From positions 558,001-622,000 of the forward strand of contig JAAVVG010000011.1 of the NCBI GenBank assembly GCA_012976225.1: a stretch of 64,000 bases of DNA. The letters run 5' to 3'. Every line of letters begins with the position of its first letter. Positions within the stretch are counted from its first letter, which is position 1. Made by a program: the position numbers and the translations under genes. This document shows positions 1 through 10,521 of the stretch, in pieces. The DNA is from Golubevia sp. BC0850 (taxonomy: Eukaryota; Basidiomycota; Exobasidiomycetes; Golubeviales; Golubeviaceae). The notes beneath the pieces were generated by a model. It made no database searches, was not told the origin of the DNA, and saw nothing but the letters and a program-made list of their open reading frames with translations.

Positions 1-70
1 AAAATCAAAATCAGAAACGGTCTTATGCGAGGGAAAGAAAAAACCCAGGAAAGAAGCAACGGAAAAGAAC

Positions 71-488
71 TCGCCATGTAACCAGTGAGAACAAGTTGCT
101 TAGTTCCCATCTTTTGAAGAGTCTCTTGAAGAGAAGTTCCAGTAAAAGAAGATGGAGCTTACTTGATGATAATGTGTTCATTCTCAGCTCCTTGCTTTGG
201 GCGAAGTTCCCCGATGAAGTCGAAGGTCTGGTTGTCTGGGTTGAAGACTGGAGCACCTGATCCTGCAGTATGTTGAACCCAAATGATAGGAGCTTTTGCA
301 GAACGATACTTCTCAACCACTGAGGAGGTTACTTTCTGACAGGTATCGATTTGACCGATGACTAGCGGTCCACTGGCGTACGTGTTCTGAGCGTCAATGA
401 CCAGCAAAGCACTTTGTCCGTCTGTAGAAGGAGTGACGGTAGAAGGTTGTAGTCTAAGGAGTTGTCTGAGAGAGTATGGTAGCGACAT
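71..488 (-). CDS. Isochorismatase-family cysteine hydrolase, C-terminal part beyond the left edge, with an in-frame TAA
   Basis: The ATG is at 488 and the protein opens with a short presequence followed by the family core: LLVIDAQNTY carries the catalytic Asp, then WVQHTAGSG, and further on GTKQLVLTGYMA, the conserved strand just before the catalytic Cys. That Cys would lie beyond base 1. The reading frame has one TAA at 159-161 between HIIIK and APSSFTGTSLQ, yet the amino acids on both sides align with the family in the same frame. A GTAAGC donor overlaps the stop, but no downstream acceptor restores the frame without deleting conserved residues. A donor after GYMA (GTTCTT at 70-69) suggests the next exon is off the window. 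Family members hydrolyse small amides or enol ethers; the substrate cannot be told. It could be a recent pseudogene, a readthrough gene or an assembly error. Confidence 0.72.
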
Positions 489-554
489 GTTTGTAGATGC
501 GGTTGAGGTGCAAAGAAGAAGAAGAGATAGGAGAAAGAGACGAGAAGGATCCGC

Positions 555-562
555 TATTTATA
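555..562 (-). promoter_or_regulatory. TATA box (TATAAATA) for the isochorismatase-like gene
   Basis: On the minus strand the sequence reads TATAAATA about 67 bases upstream of the ATG at 488. This is a textbook match at a normal distance. Confidence 0.55.
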
Positions 563-600
563 GTCGTTGGCGGGTGCATGGAAGAACCGAAGACTCTAAA

Positions 601-640
601 CGGTCCGCCAACGTCTGCAAACGTCCGCCAGCGTCCGCCG
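601..640. repeat. Four tandem 10-bp imperfect repeats (GTCCGCCA type)
   Basis: Four consecutive decamers, CGGTCCGCCA, ACGTCTGCAA, ACGTCCGCCA and GCGTCCGCCG, share the core CGTCCGCC. An inverted copy of the core (GTTGGCGGG) sits at about 565-573. One helical turn of spacing puts all copies on the same face of the DNA, as in transcription factor arrays. A regulatory role is inference. Confidence 0.6.
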
Positions 641-822
641 AATTTCTGACAGAGTCTGAACAGTCAGCTGGTCAGATCCGGTCAAACCAAACTACTTTGC
701 CTCAAGGCCTCAAGGCCTCAATCCTGCGGGATGGGCTCGAACTTCGAAGGAAACTTTTCAAATTCCATTCGCCCCGCTTGCCCGACGACGAGAGCGGAGG
801 CAGTTGTGGGTCCTTCTGATCT

Positions 823-828
823 TATATA
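823..828 (+). promoter_or_regulatory. TATATA element, possible TATA box for glyoxal oxidase
   Basis: TTATATAG lies about 270 bases before the glyoxal oxidase ATG, which would leave a long, CT-rich 5' UTR. Confidence 0.3.
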
Positions 829-1096
829 GTCTCGGAGCGTTTTCATCGAAGGCTCGCTCATTTTTGTTGGAGAGGAATTAAGACCGAAACGATGTAACCT
901 CTTGTCTGCTTCCCTTCACTTGTTCACTTCACTTCATCTCCTCTCCTTCGCCTTCTCTCCTTCTCAAGGGATACTTACTTCAAACTCCTTCAAATTTCTC
1001 CTCTACTTGTCGGAGACTTCAACAAATTTCTTTGAAAAGCAACTCGCTCAAGTAGCAGAAGAGTCCGTCAAAATCCCGTGAGGAGAAGAAGAAGTG

Positions 1097-4000
1097 ATGA
1101 CCCCTTTGAAACTTTTGTTGGTCTTGAGTTTCTTCTGGAATGCCTGTATCTCAGAGGCACAGATTCCGGGAGGTTTCGAGATCATCTCTTCAGACAGTCT
1201 GGCCAGTGCTATGAGTGAGTGAATGGAAGGACACGAAAGTGTTGTTCAGCGTTGAGCAAGACGATACGATCTGTCGCTGCGCACTTTTTGACCTCCCCTC
1301 CCCTTTGCCTCCCTTTTCACATCTTAGTGATGGGATTGATCAATCAAGGTAGGTTTCTGTCACGATGAAAGAAACCTTCTTTCTTTTCAAAATCCTGAGA
1401 CTTTTCTTTCTTTCTTTCGCTTCCCACTTCTTGTTCCTTTGGTTCTTCCAGACTCCGTCTTTATCTTAGATAAAGTCGAGAACAATCGAGCTCGTTTGGA
1501 CAATTCTGATCGACCTGTGTCGGGATCAATTTTGACTTTGAGCGACAATACTGTTCGAGCGGTAGATGTTCGAACCAACGCTTTCTGTGCTGGTGGCGCG
1601 CTGTTGTCGAATGGGACTTGGGCCGTCTTTGGAGGAAACCAGGCTATAGGATTCGGTGGAACTGCTGTTCCAGATGGAACTGGGCCTTACACGGCGATCG
1701 ATGGCAGGAAAGCAGTCAGATTGCTCGATCCTCAAGACGATAATGCGGATCTGTTTTGGCTGGATGACGGAAGTATTCAGATGACAAATGTCAGATGGTA
1801 TCCAGGAGCCGAGACCTTACCGACAGGAGAAGTCTTATTACTGGGTGGCGCAACTGGAGGAGGGTTAGTGTCTCGCGCGTCTGTCTTAAGAGCTGTGGTT
1901 TCTGTTGACTTTGACCTCTGGTTCCGAACTTTCATCTCACTCATGATAGCTACATCAATCGCAACATTATCAACACCGATCCTGCGTATCAAGGTAAGAA
2001 AGCGCTCACTTACGCTCTCTTTCCTTTCCAAGCACTGACTCTGGAGATCGACCCTTCTGGATTCGAATCTCATTTTCAACTCAGGAGGGGGGTCCGATCC
2101 TACTTTCGAATTCTACCCTTCCAGGGGGAATACTCCTCAAGTCTCTCAGTTCATGGTCGAGACAAGTGGTAAGTAGACGAACAGTCTACGGATCAAAGAC
2201 TTAGAGAAATGAAACTGACGATCTCTTCTTTCGTTTTCTGCAAGGTCTCAATATGTACGCTCATATGTTTACAATGCCAAGCGGCAAGATCTTTCTTCAA
2301 GCCAATTGGTCCACTGTTCTATGGGACTACGAATCAAACGTCGAAACGAGACTCCCTGACATGCCTGACAGAATTATCAGAGTCTACCCCGGTAGTGCCG
2401 CGACGGCTATGTTGCCTCTCACTCCAGAGAACAACTACACTCCTACAATACTGTTCTGTGGAGGAACGAATGGTCTGACTGAAGCTCAATGGGGATGGTA
2501 TGGAGGTCCAGGAAGTAATGTGAGCGAAACAAAAAGAAGAGGGGGGTAAGGCTCAGACAGTGATCTGACTCTCTCTCTCGCAATCTTCTTTTCCACTCGC
2601 GTTCAGATTCTCGACATCGATGCCTCGACCGACTGCTCTTCCATTACTCCTGAAGCTGCAGATGGAACTTTCAATAGTAATGCAGAATACGTTAGAGAAG
2701 AAACGATGAGTGTAGGTCGAACCATGGGACAATTCATCCACCTTCCAACCGGACAGCTAGTAATCGTTAATGGTGCTTCAAAGGGGACAGCAGGATACAC
2801 AAACGCAACCTACAACATGCTACCAAAGTGAGTGAAGAGAAGTAATCGATGTTCCACGTCTCAGAAGAGCTTTTGACGTGTCATTCTGTTCTCTCTCCTG
2901 ACTTCCTGACTTCCTTTCTTTCAATTTATTTTTTTTAAATTTGTTTTGCCAGTGGGATCGCCACTGAAGGTCTTGCTCAAGATCCAACCTACCAGCCGCT
3001 TCTTTACGACCCTTCTAAGCCAATCGGCTCTCGTCTTACCAATAAAGGCTTTAGCTCCTCAAACATAGCTCGCCTTTATCATTCCACAGCAACCTTACTT
3101 CCAGATGGGTCTGTGTTACTAGCTGGATCCAATGTTCATCAAGACGTCTCTTTGGACATGCCTTTGGGAACAACGTAAGTTGACTTCTTTAGACTCCAAA
3201 CTCAGTTTCGAAACTTAGCTAACTCGACCCGACTCTTTACTCTTTACTCTTTCATGTCCTTTCTCCAAGACCGCAAGCTTTCAACACCACGTACGAGCTC
3301 GAGAAGTGGTATCCACCTTACTATTTTGACAAAAGACCTGAACCTCAAGGAATGCCAGAGATGATTTCTTATGGTGGAACTAGGTTCAACGTTTCCATGG
3401 ACGCTGCCTACATGGGTTCTAGTGCGAACTACAAGGCTTCGAACACGAAGTTCATGGTTATCAGACCCGGCTTTTCCACGCATGCTATGAACATGGGAGC
3501 TCGAAGTTTGGTGAGTTGATCTTTCCTAGACCAGAATTCGACTCGTAGGCGCTTCTGAGGCGTCGACATCTAATCCTCATCTCCTCAAAATCTTGTGTAC
3601 TCCACAGCAGCTCGAGCATACCTTCACTGTTAACTCTGACGGAAGCGTTGAGTTCATGGTCAATCCTTTCCCTAACAACCCCAACGTCTTCGTTCCAGGG
3701 CCCGCGATCTTTTTCGTAGTTATCGATGGAATTCCCTCGCTGGGAAAATACCTTTCAGTTGGAGATCTCGCTGGCAAAGCAGTGCCAAACAAAGTGACTC
3801 GTGGAAGTCCACTTCAACCACTTCCTTCGCCGATCCTCAACTCGAACTTTGATGCTAGTCCCAGTGGTCCTGCATCTCAAGGTCTGGGGACGGGGAAACT
3901 GATTGGAGCTGTCGCGGCTGGAGTGTTGGGATTGTTACTGTTACTACTCGGCTTAATCTGTTGGAGGAAAAGGCTGAGATCTCATCGAAAACCTCAATCT

Positions 4001-4441
4001 CAATCTCTAAGGTTGGATGATCTAGCTGCTCCGGTATCAGGGACGGGAGTTAGAACAGCTTGGAACAGAAACGGTAATTACCAAAAAGTCAACACTCCGG
4101 CTTCAAGCATCCATCAACGAGGACTTGGATACGACGATGAAACGGGAAACTCAACTGCTTCTCTCTCTTCTAGAGGGGCAGGACATGAAGCAAACGACCT
4201 TCCTTCTTCGGGATATTCCACTCGTCAACATCATCAACAAGAACATTCTTATCCTCCTATCAACCCAAGTCCTCTTTCTCACGTTCAAGCTACCTACAAT
4301 TCGGATGCTCTTCAAAGCAATGAAAGTTGGTTCCACTATCAAGGCCATCTGCAGCAGCCTCGTGATCCGAGAGATGAGTATTACGGAGGGTTGGTCGATG
4401 AGTATGCTCCTCAACAAGATTACCGCTACCGAGATGTTTGA
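1097..4441 (+). CDS. Glyoxal oxidase-like copper radical oxidase (AA5), membrane-anchored
   Basis: Ten exons: 1097-1214, 1328-1348 (21 nt), 1452-1863, 1950-1993, 2085-2168, 2245-2519, 2607-2827, 2953-3174, 3270-3510, 3608-4441; 823 codons. A signal peptide (KLLLVLSFFWNACISEA) is followed by a kelch-type propeller with the copper radical oxidase set: FCAGG (cross-linking Cys), RWYPGAETLP (Tyr), RLYHSTATLLPDGSV (Tyr and His ligands) and, in the C-terminal DUF1929 domain, FSTHAMNMGARS (His ligand). Such enzymes oxidise aldehydes to acids and make H2O2 outside the cell. Unlike the soluble white-rot enzyme, this protein has a transmembrane helix (AAGVLGLLLLLLGLICW) and a 140-residue Ser/Gln/Tyr-rich tail after KRLRSHRK, so the domain faces outward and the tail the cytosol, as known for Ustilago Glo1. 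Confidence 0.93.
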
Positions 4442-7400
4442 TCTTCCGAATAAAGAATCTCCACACCTCACGTTTTACTTTCTTTTCTGTCCTTTGATAC
4501 TTTCCTCTTACTTTTCTAACTATTTCTACATCTCATGGAGATTGGTTCCGAACTTCAACTGCTTGCTTCTCTCTCTTAGAGCTTGACTTGGGAGGCCATG
4601 ATGTGAATTTGTATGGTGATTCTGTTTGCTCTCGGAAGAATAGGATTTTGCCCAGGTTGAAGTGATGATGTTGGATCGATGAGGACTCATAGAATTGGAT
4701 ATGGATAGATGCGCGTGGTGGATGCGAGCCAGTCGTCGACGCGCTTCATCCAATGTCTCACCTTCAGGCCGGGCTGAATTATTTCTTTCTTTGTTTGTTT
4801 CACCCCCGAGCTAGACCCCTTTACAGTACTTGGGCTTTTCCAGTGGCGCTTCCTTTGATTAGGAGCGCACGTTTCCGATAAAATTTCTTTCCCACCATTT
4901 CATCACTTCTTCCCTCTTTCAACCTCGCACTCTTCCCTTCACTCTCCTTCCTATTGATGCGAAGGAGTCTTCCGTTGATTTTAGATTTCGTTTGGGATTT
5001 CTCGTTCCCCAAAGCGTTCCGATTCTCTTCCCACCAATGGAATCATGGTCCAAATCTGGATCGTCGAGTCCGCCAAAAATCGGTGAGTGAGATAGTGGTG
5101 TAGTGAGAGGAGAAATGAAACAGACAAAAAATAAGCGATTGAAAAAAAGAAAAAAAGAAGAAACAAAATTAGGGCCAACTCGATCCGGTTTTCGGTGAGA
5201 GTTGGGGGAAACAGACCAACTTTGTCAAGTTAGGGATAAGGCTCGGATCCTAAAGCTGCGAAAGGCTTCGGATTCCAAGAGTCATATCGTTGTTTCATTT
5301 CTGATAGGGGGGAGCAATAAGCGCTGCCGCAAGAGCCAAGTCAGAGGTTTCTGTCTTGCGTCCAGCCGTGTCCTTATCAGTTCCTTGTAACGAGCTGTCA
5401 CCTTGCATTTTGGCCGGTGAATGATGAAGTAGGATAGAAAAACTGCTTTACAGCTGTGAGGAAGCTGAGCTGACATAACAGCGAAGCAAAAATGAATCTT
5501 GAAGGCGACTTTCACTTCTTCGAAAGGCTTCCGATCTCAACTATGGTTCTCAGCGATCAATTTCTACCTCACTACTTTCCGTGGTCTCTCCGTTCCTCAA
5601 GTCAAAGTATCAGAGAGATCCAGGTTAGAAGCTTCTGCCAACCTCAAGGCCACAATCATTTTCACATCTTCCCACCCATTCCCGCTACCCATCTTTCTCT
5701 TCACCCTCCCAAAATCCAATTTTCATCATACTCCCAACTCCCTCTGGAACCATCGAATCAAACCACTTTATCTCTCAAAGCTGGGTCAAGGCACATTTCT
5801 GAATGCTGTGAAAGTCTTCTGATTTGAACAAGCCAGTATCTTTACACCATGTCTAGCAAGGGGTTTTCATGACTCCCCTAGACTTTCCAAGTCGTAAAGT
5901 AGGCGAGGCTGTGCTCAATTCCTTGCTAAATGCTTGAAAAACAGCCGTCGTGCGAGTCTTTTTACACTTTGAATGATGAGAATCGATCAATGAGACACTG
6001 TTTCGACAGTGGGAAAGCTAGCTGTTGGATCAGCGAATAGCACAAACGTGGATCTTTCAAGAGCTCACAGAATCAACCACTTTTTTCAATTTTTTCTTTT
6101 CAAATAAAGACTTCCGAAGTGTGTAGCGTGTAGCGTGATGCCTGATGATTGAATACTGTTCCAAATGCGGCTGAACGAGCGCTTGCGTTGTCGACATTCC
6201 AATCCCTCTCGCTTTTTGATTCCGTTCGAGTCTCTTCTCTTTGCTTCAATGTCTTTCTGAAAGGTTCTGTTGAACTTTCTTGAGAGCTTCTCATCAGAGA
6301 GACTAGTATTAAATCTGTTCTAACGAGCAGCAGAAACAAAAATTGGACCGAAGCGAATGACAAAACCACATGCACTGGAAAGCGAATCGAAGAAGAACTG
6401 TTTCTTAACACCAAGCAGTTCAAAAAGGACGTTTGTATCAAGAAGGAATCGAGCCTTTAACAACAACAAAAACATAGGATCATTCGGTCTTTCTAGTCGA
6501 AACGCTTTCGAATCGAATCAACTTGATCACTTGGCGTGGAGCTGCTGTCCAGCCCTCCAAGGAAATTGGTGAATCTCAAATCTATGTATGACCACAGAGT
6601 TGACATCTTTGCTGCAATCGTTCCGCGTTTTTTTCTCCATGTCCTCATCATCAAAGTCTCTCCTAAGGAGAGAGGAGAGAAGATCCTCCTGGAAGTCGCG
6701 TGACTCCATCAAGACATTGAAGAAAGCCTCTTCTGAGTTCAGGTCCTAAAGGTCAGGGTTGAGGATGGCATAAGAATGAAAGGGAATGAGAGAGGGAGGA
6801 AGAGGGGGGGGGTTACGTCAACTACGAGTATCTGTGGCTGAAAAAAGTGTTCTCAAGCTTCTCACCCTTTCGACGGTGACCCGGGTTAGCTGTGAGAAAA
6901 AATAGGTGAACAGTCAGGGGTTGCGTCGAGAAAGGGGTGTCTCGATTCTGTGACTCACCTCATCTCTTTTCAAGTCTGATCGTAGATCTTGGACGTCCGA
7001 TTTCAAGTAGTGTGGTGCCATCCCATCGAGCACGGGCGACACAAATTATACACTCCAGGTTTTTATTTGGAGAATGTTACGTGGAAAAGGTGAGGTCAAT
7101 TAGAGGTGAAGTTGGGACACGTGGTCCAAAAAGTGAAGAAATGGGCAGGGTGATCCAACAAAATCGCGAGTTTGAACCCAAACCCTCTTCCTTCGGTCAC
7201 GGGTTTGGCTTCAAACTATATTCCAAGGTGACAGGCGCAGCAGCCACCAAGGAGATCATGGCGAACAAGGGAAGGGCTAATTTGAAGCTGCATAGTGGTA
7301 GGTGGATTGAAGTTGAGTTTGAGTTCGATGAAAGGAAGAATGAAAGAGAATAATCGATTAGACTTGCTAACGAATGAAAAGAGGTTATGAGAAGAAGAAG

Positions 7401-8096
7401 AAGAAGAAGTGAAGTGTGGGCAGATTGCTGAAGGAGTCGGGAGAAAGTCGACAGAAGATTCTTAAATATCTTTTCAGATAAGCCTTGACCCAAAACCCTC
7501 AATTCAACTCCGGCCGGAGATATTGCAGGCCGTCAATACGTAGTATAACTCCCGTAGGTGCTCAGACCGCGAACGAACGCCGCACATGAGCACCCATTCT
7601 CTCCCAGATAGGTACACGATCCTTATCTTCGATGTTGGGCATTCAAGTGAAACAAGGCATGGTCCGAGTGAGTGAAGAGCATACATAAATGTAACCTGCA
7701 GCGTGTCGGTTGGCAAAAACGACTGAGGTGAGTTGACGCCCTTGACGGGAACAAGAACATCACTTTACGTCAATTTGAGAGTTAAGTCGAGCTGCAATGT
7801 AGCATTTTCAAGATTATACCTCTGACTACTATCGAATTGCCTTTCTCTAATCTCCTAAGTGAGGCGTGGGCGCGTGGGGACTGGATCGATCTCTCGAGAA
7901 GTCAAGGACGAAGGTCGAGTAAGGATTTGCTCACGCAGACCAAGAAAAGGAGGCATCTATAGAATTACAACACGAATGAAGGGGAGGAACAGGTTTCAGT
8001 AGGTATACAGAATGAGTGGTAGAGAACAATTCTCGAGAAGTGACCATTTATTTAATTTGAGTTTTTAACTATGTTCAGAGAGGTCCCTTGCCACTC
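4442..8096. other. 3.6-kb stretch without a convincing gene
   Basis: The region has CT- and GA-rich tracts, many stops and only short ORFs. The most protein-like piece is about 5499-5822 (+), which has FRGLSVPQVKVSERSRLE and a Pro/Phe-rich end; it lacks an ATG in that frame and overlaps a second open frame (5492-5827). Another ORF, 6937-7353 (+), has no recognisable domain. I see no tRNA, repeat array or transposon protein. It could hold UTRs, a non-coding RNA or a gene too intron-rich or diverged for me to join. Confidence 0.5.
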
Positions 8097-10438
8097 TTAA
8101 TACCCACCATCTTCAACCTTTCTTCTTTTCTTCCCATTTTTCTTATTTGGAGGACTTGAAGAAGGTTGATGATTCGATTTTAAGTTCAAAGAGATCTTAC
8201 TTTCTACTTTTTTTCCATCTCCCTTTGCCTTTGCCATGAAGTTCGATTCCTCCTTATTAGAACCAGAAGTTCCGTTGAACATGGATCCGTGCACTCTGTC
8301 AATTAGTTCATTGTCACGTGTTTCAAGAGCACGAATTGAGTTTGAGGATGAAGCACTAGAAGAATGCTTCCGAGAATCATTAATTTCTTCTTCTTCTTCT
8401 TCAGCTTTTCTTTTCTCTCCCTTCCGATTAATCTGTCCAACTCCGTTACCAGAATTTCCATTGTCCTTGATCTTCTCTCCAATTCCATCCATGTCTAAAC
8501 CAGGATCTGGAATCTCTTCCCCATTTCGATTGGCTGTACTTTCATCTTGTCGCCTTTCTTTTTCCTTTCCCTTTCCTTTCTGACTCAATCCTTCTTTTCC
8601 AACTCCTTGATTCTGTCCCTTAGATTTCTCTTTTAACCATCCATCTCTATCTCTTTTCTTTCCAGCAACGCTTTGACCTTGATTTCCATCCCCAACTCCT
8701 ACCGCAGTAGAAGAGATTTCACCTTCTTGAACTCCTTCCGATTTCAAAGGATGAGGAACCACCTTTTCAGAAGATCTAGAAAGGATTTTAGGATCTGAAA
8801 TCAAACCTCTGAAGGTTTTTCGAGTTTCTGTTGTGAAGGCAAGAGATTAGAGAAGAGGTAGGAAGATGTGAGTGGGGCTTTTCTGGGTTCGGAGGAAAAA
8901 TATCCAAGAAGAAATAGAATGGTACTGGATTTGCATCTTAGGTTGAGTTAAAAGGAGTGAAAAGGAAATGAGATAGGATACTCACGAGCTCTAATGATCA
9001 AACTTCTACAATTTGATGAAATGGAATCTTTAGCTGCTTGAGGAGTCATTCCAAAAATGTAGGCCCTAGGATCGATACAAGTCCAAGCGAAAAAAGGAAA
9101 GAACAAGAGATGAACAAGGGGGGGGGGGTTGAAGCATAACGTTAGAAGGAGAGACTCATCTGAACGGGAATACCTTTCTCGAAGAACTTCCTCTCAAATA
9201 TCCCCCGTCCTTTCTCTCTCGAACTAATTCCAGTTTTTTCCCTTCTTTTCATTTGTTGAATCCTCAGTATGCGAGTTAAGTTTTCCGCTATGAAAGCAGA
9301 CTCATTAAATCAGTTTTGCAAGACATCATTGGAAAATAAGTTTGATGACCTCCCTTTCAAGTACCTTTTTCCCTTTTCCCTTTTGATAGAATTTTCAACC
9401 TGAAACCTCGATGCTTTCTTTTTTTCTACTCACAAATTCACCACATCACCAGGACCTCTCAGACCCAAAACCTGACCAACTCCACTACTTAAAATGACAC
9501 CCTTTCCATTAGTCTGTCTCAAAAGATCTCTAGTACAACCTATCAAATTCTTTCTTCTCCTTTTGATTTCCTCTGAATTCCATTTCTTATGTTCTTTTCC
9601 ATCAGTTTCTAAATCAGATTGAAAACCAATAGCACTTGAGTAACAAACTTCAAAGACGGCTCCATTTTCTAAAGCTTTACTTACTGTACTTCTTTTCAAA
9701 AAGAAAGGTAAACGATTTGAAGATGATAAATCTAAGGAAATGATATCTATTGCAGTAGGTTTTGGTTCTGTTAAAGATAAACAGGTCAATTGAAAGGAAG
9801 TTTCATCGAAAGGTGTTGTTGAAAGTAGATCGTAGGTTAGGAGTGAAGTTGAAGAGGAGGACAGGAGTAGATTGTGTGAGTTTGAAATTAGGGATGATGA
9901 ATCTAGGCTTAGGGTTAGACGAGAGAGTTGAAGGATTGAAGAAGCTGATGAAGGGTTGGAATTGGAATTGGTATTGAAACGTGGATCTAAATCTGGGAAT
10001 GGTGGGAGTGAAGATTGCGAATCGACTGAATAAAATGGATTTGAATGAATTGAAGAATTGAATTTTGATGAAATGATGTGGTTGAAGGCTAGAATCGAGA
10101 ATCCCACTGGGAGAAGAAGGAAGATAGAGAAAAAGAGAAAGAGTCAATGAAACTTACACTGGCTCTCTCTAACCAACTGTTTTCTCTAACCAACTGTTTC
10201 TTGGAGAAGTTTGAAAGCTGTACTCACATTGAATCATTTCTTCAGTCAAAGCTCTGATGGCATCTTTTTGGAATTGACTTAAACCAGCTAAGCAATCAAC
10301 TTGCACCTCCCTGCTCTTGCCTGGATCATCCTTCTCTGCCTCTTGAGCTTTACCCTTACCCTTTTTACTTTTAGTTGAAGTCTCCGTTGCGGATGGGAAT
10401 GGTGATTGAGGCCATCGTACATTTAAGTCGTAGAACAT
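8097..10438 (-). CDS. RPP1: RNase P/MRP protein subunit Rpp1 (RPP30/p30 family)
   Basis: Four exons on the minus strand: 10438-10228, 10106-9434, 9065-8986, 8827-8097; 564 codons. The start MFYDLNV is the family N-terminus, followed by LGFSILAFNH, DIISLDLSSSNRLPFFLKRS, ALENGAVFEVCYS, RRKNLIGCTRDLLR, GVILSSG, LRGPGDVVNL, then AYIFGMTPQAAKDSISSNCRSLI. This matches the TIM-barrel-like protein that binds RNase P and MRP RNA for tRNA 5' maturation and rRNA processing in the nucleus. After the conserved TRKT, exon 4 adds about 240 low-complexity residues rich in Lys, Glu and Ser, ending in basic KKNGKKRRK. Yeast Rpp1 is about half this length, so the tail is an extension. Confidence 0.95.
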
Positions 10439-10521
10439 AGCATAATAGTGTTGTTGCGAGGAAAAAGGAAGATGCCACTTTCACTTTCGACTTTTTCTGA
10501 CCAGCTCCTCTCACATCAGAC
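10439..10521. promoter_or_regulatory. 83-bp bidirectional promoter (RPP1 / glutamine amidotransferase)
   Basis: The two start codons are only 83 bases apart on opposite strands, so the promoters must overlap. No clear TATA box is seen. Confidence 0.6.

Larger units (their letters stand above)
489..1096. promoter_or_regulatory. Divergent promoter between the isochorismatase-like gene and glyoxal oxidase
   Basis: This 608-base gap lies between two outward-facing start codons. It holds a TATA-like element for each gene, a 10-bp-period repeat array (601-640), a 9-bp direct repeat CAAGGCCTC twice in a row (702-719), and a CT-rich tract (about 900-970) upstream of the glyoxal oxidase ATG. No ORF in it has protein-like composition. 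Confidence 0.6.

Noticed and set aside
397-819. 140-codon plus-strand ORF
   Set aside because: It runs antisense over the isochorismatase start and promoter repeats and has no family-like text.
5492-5827. 111-codon plus-strand ORF
   Set aside because: It overlaps another open frame of similar length and has no recognisable motif; kept only as a remark on the gap.
6937-7353. 138-codon plus-strand ORF
   Set aside because: No domain, no splice partner and poor composition.
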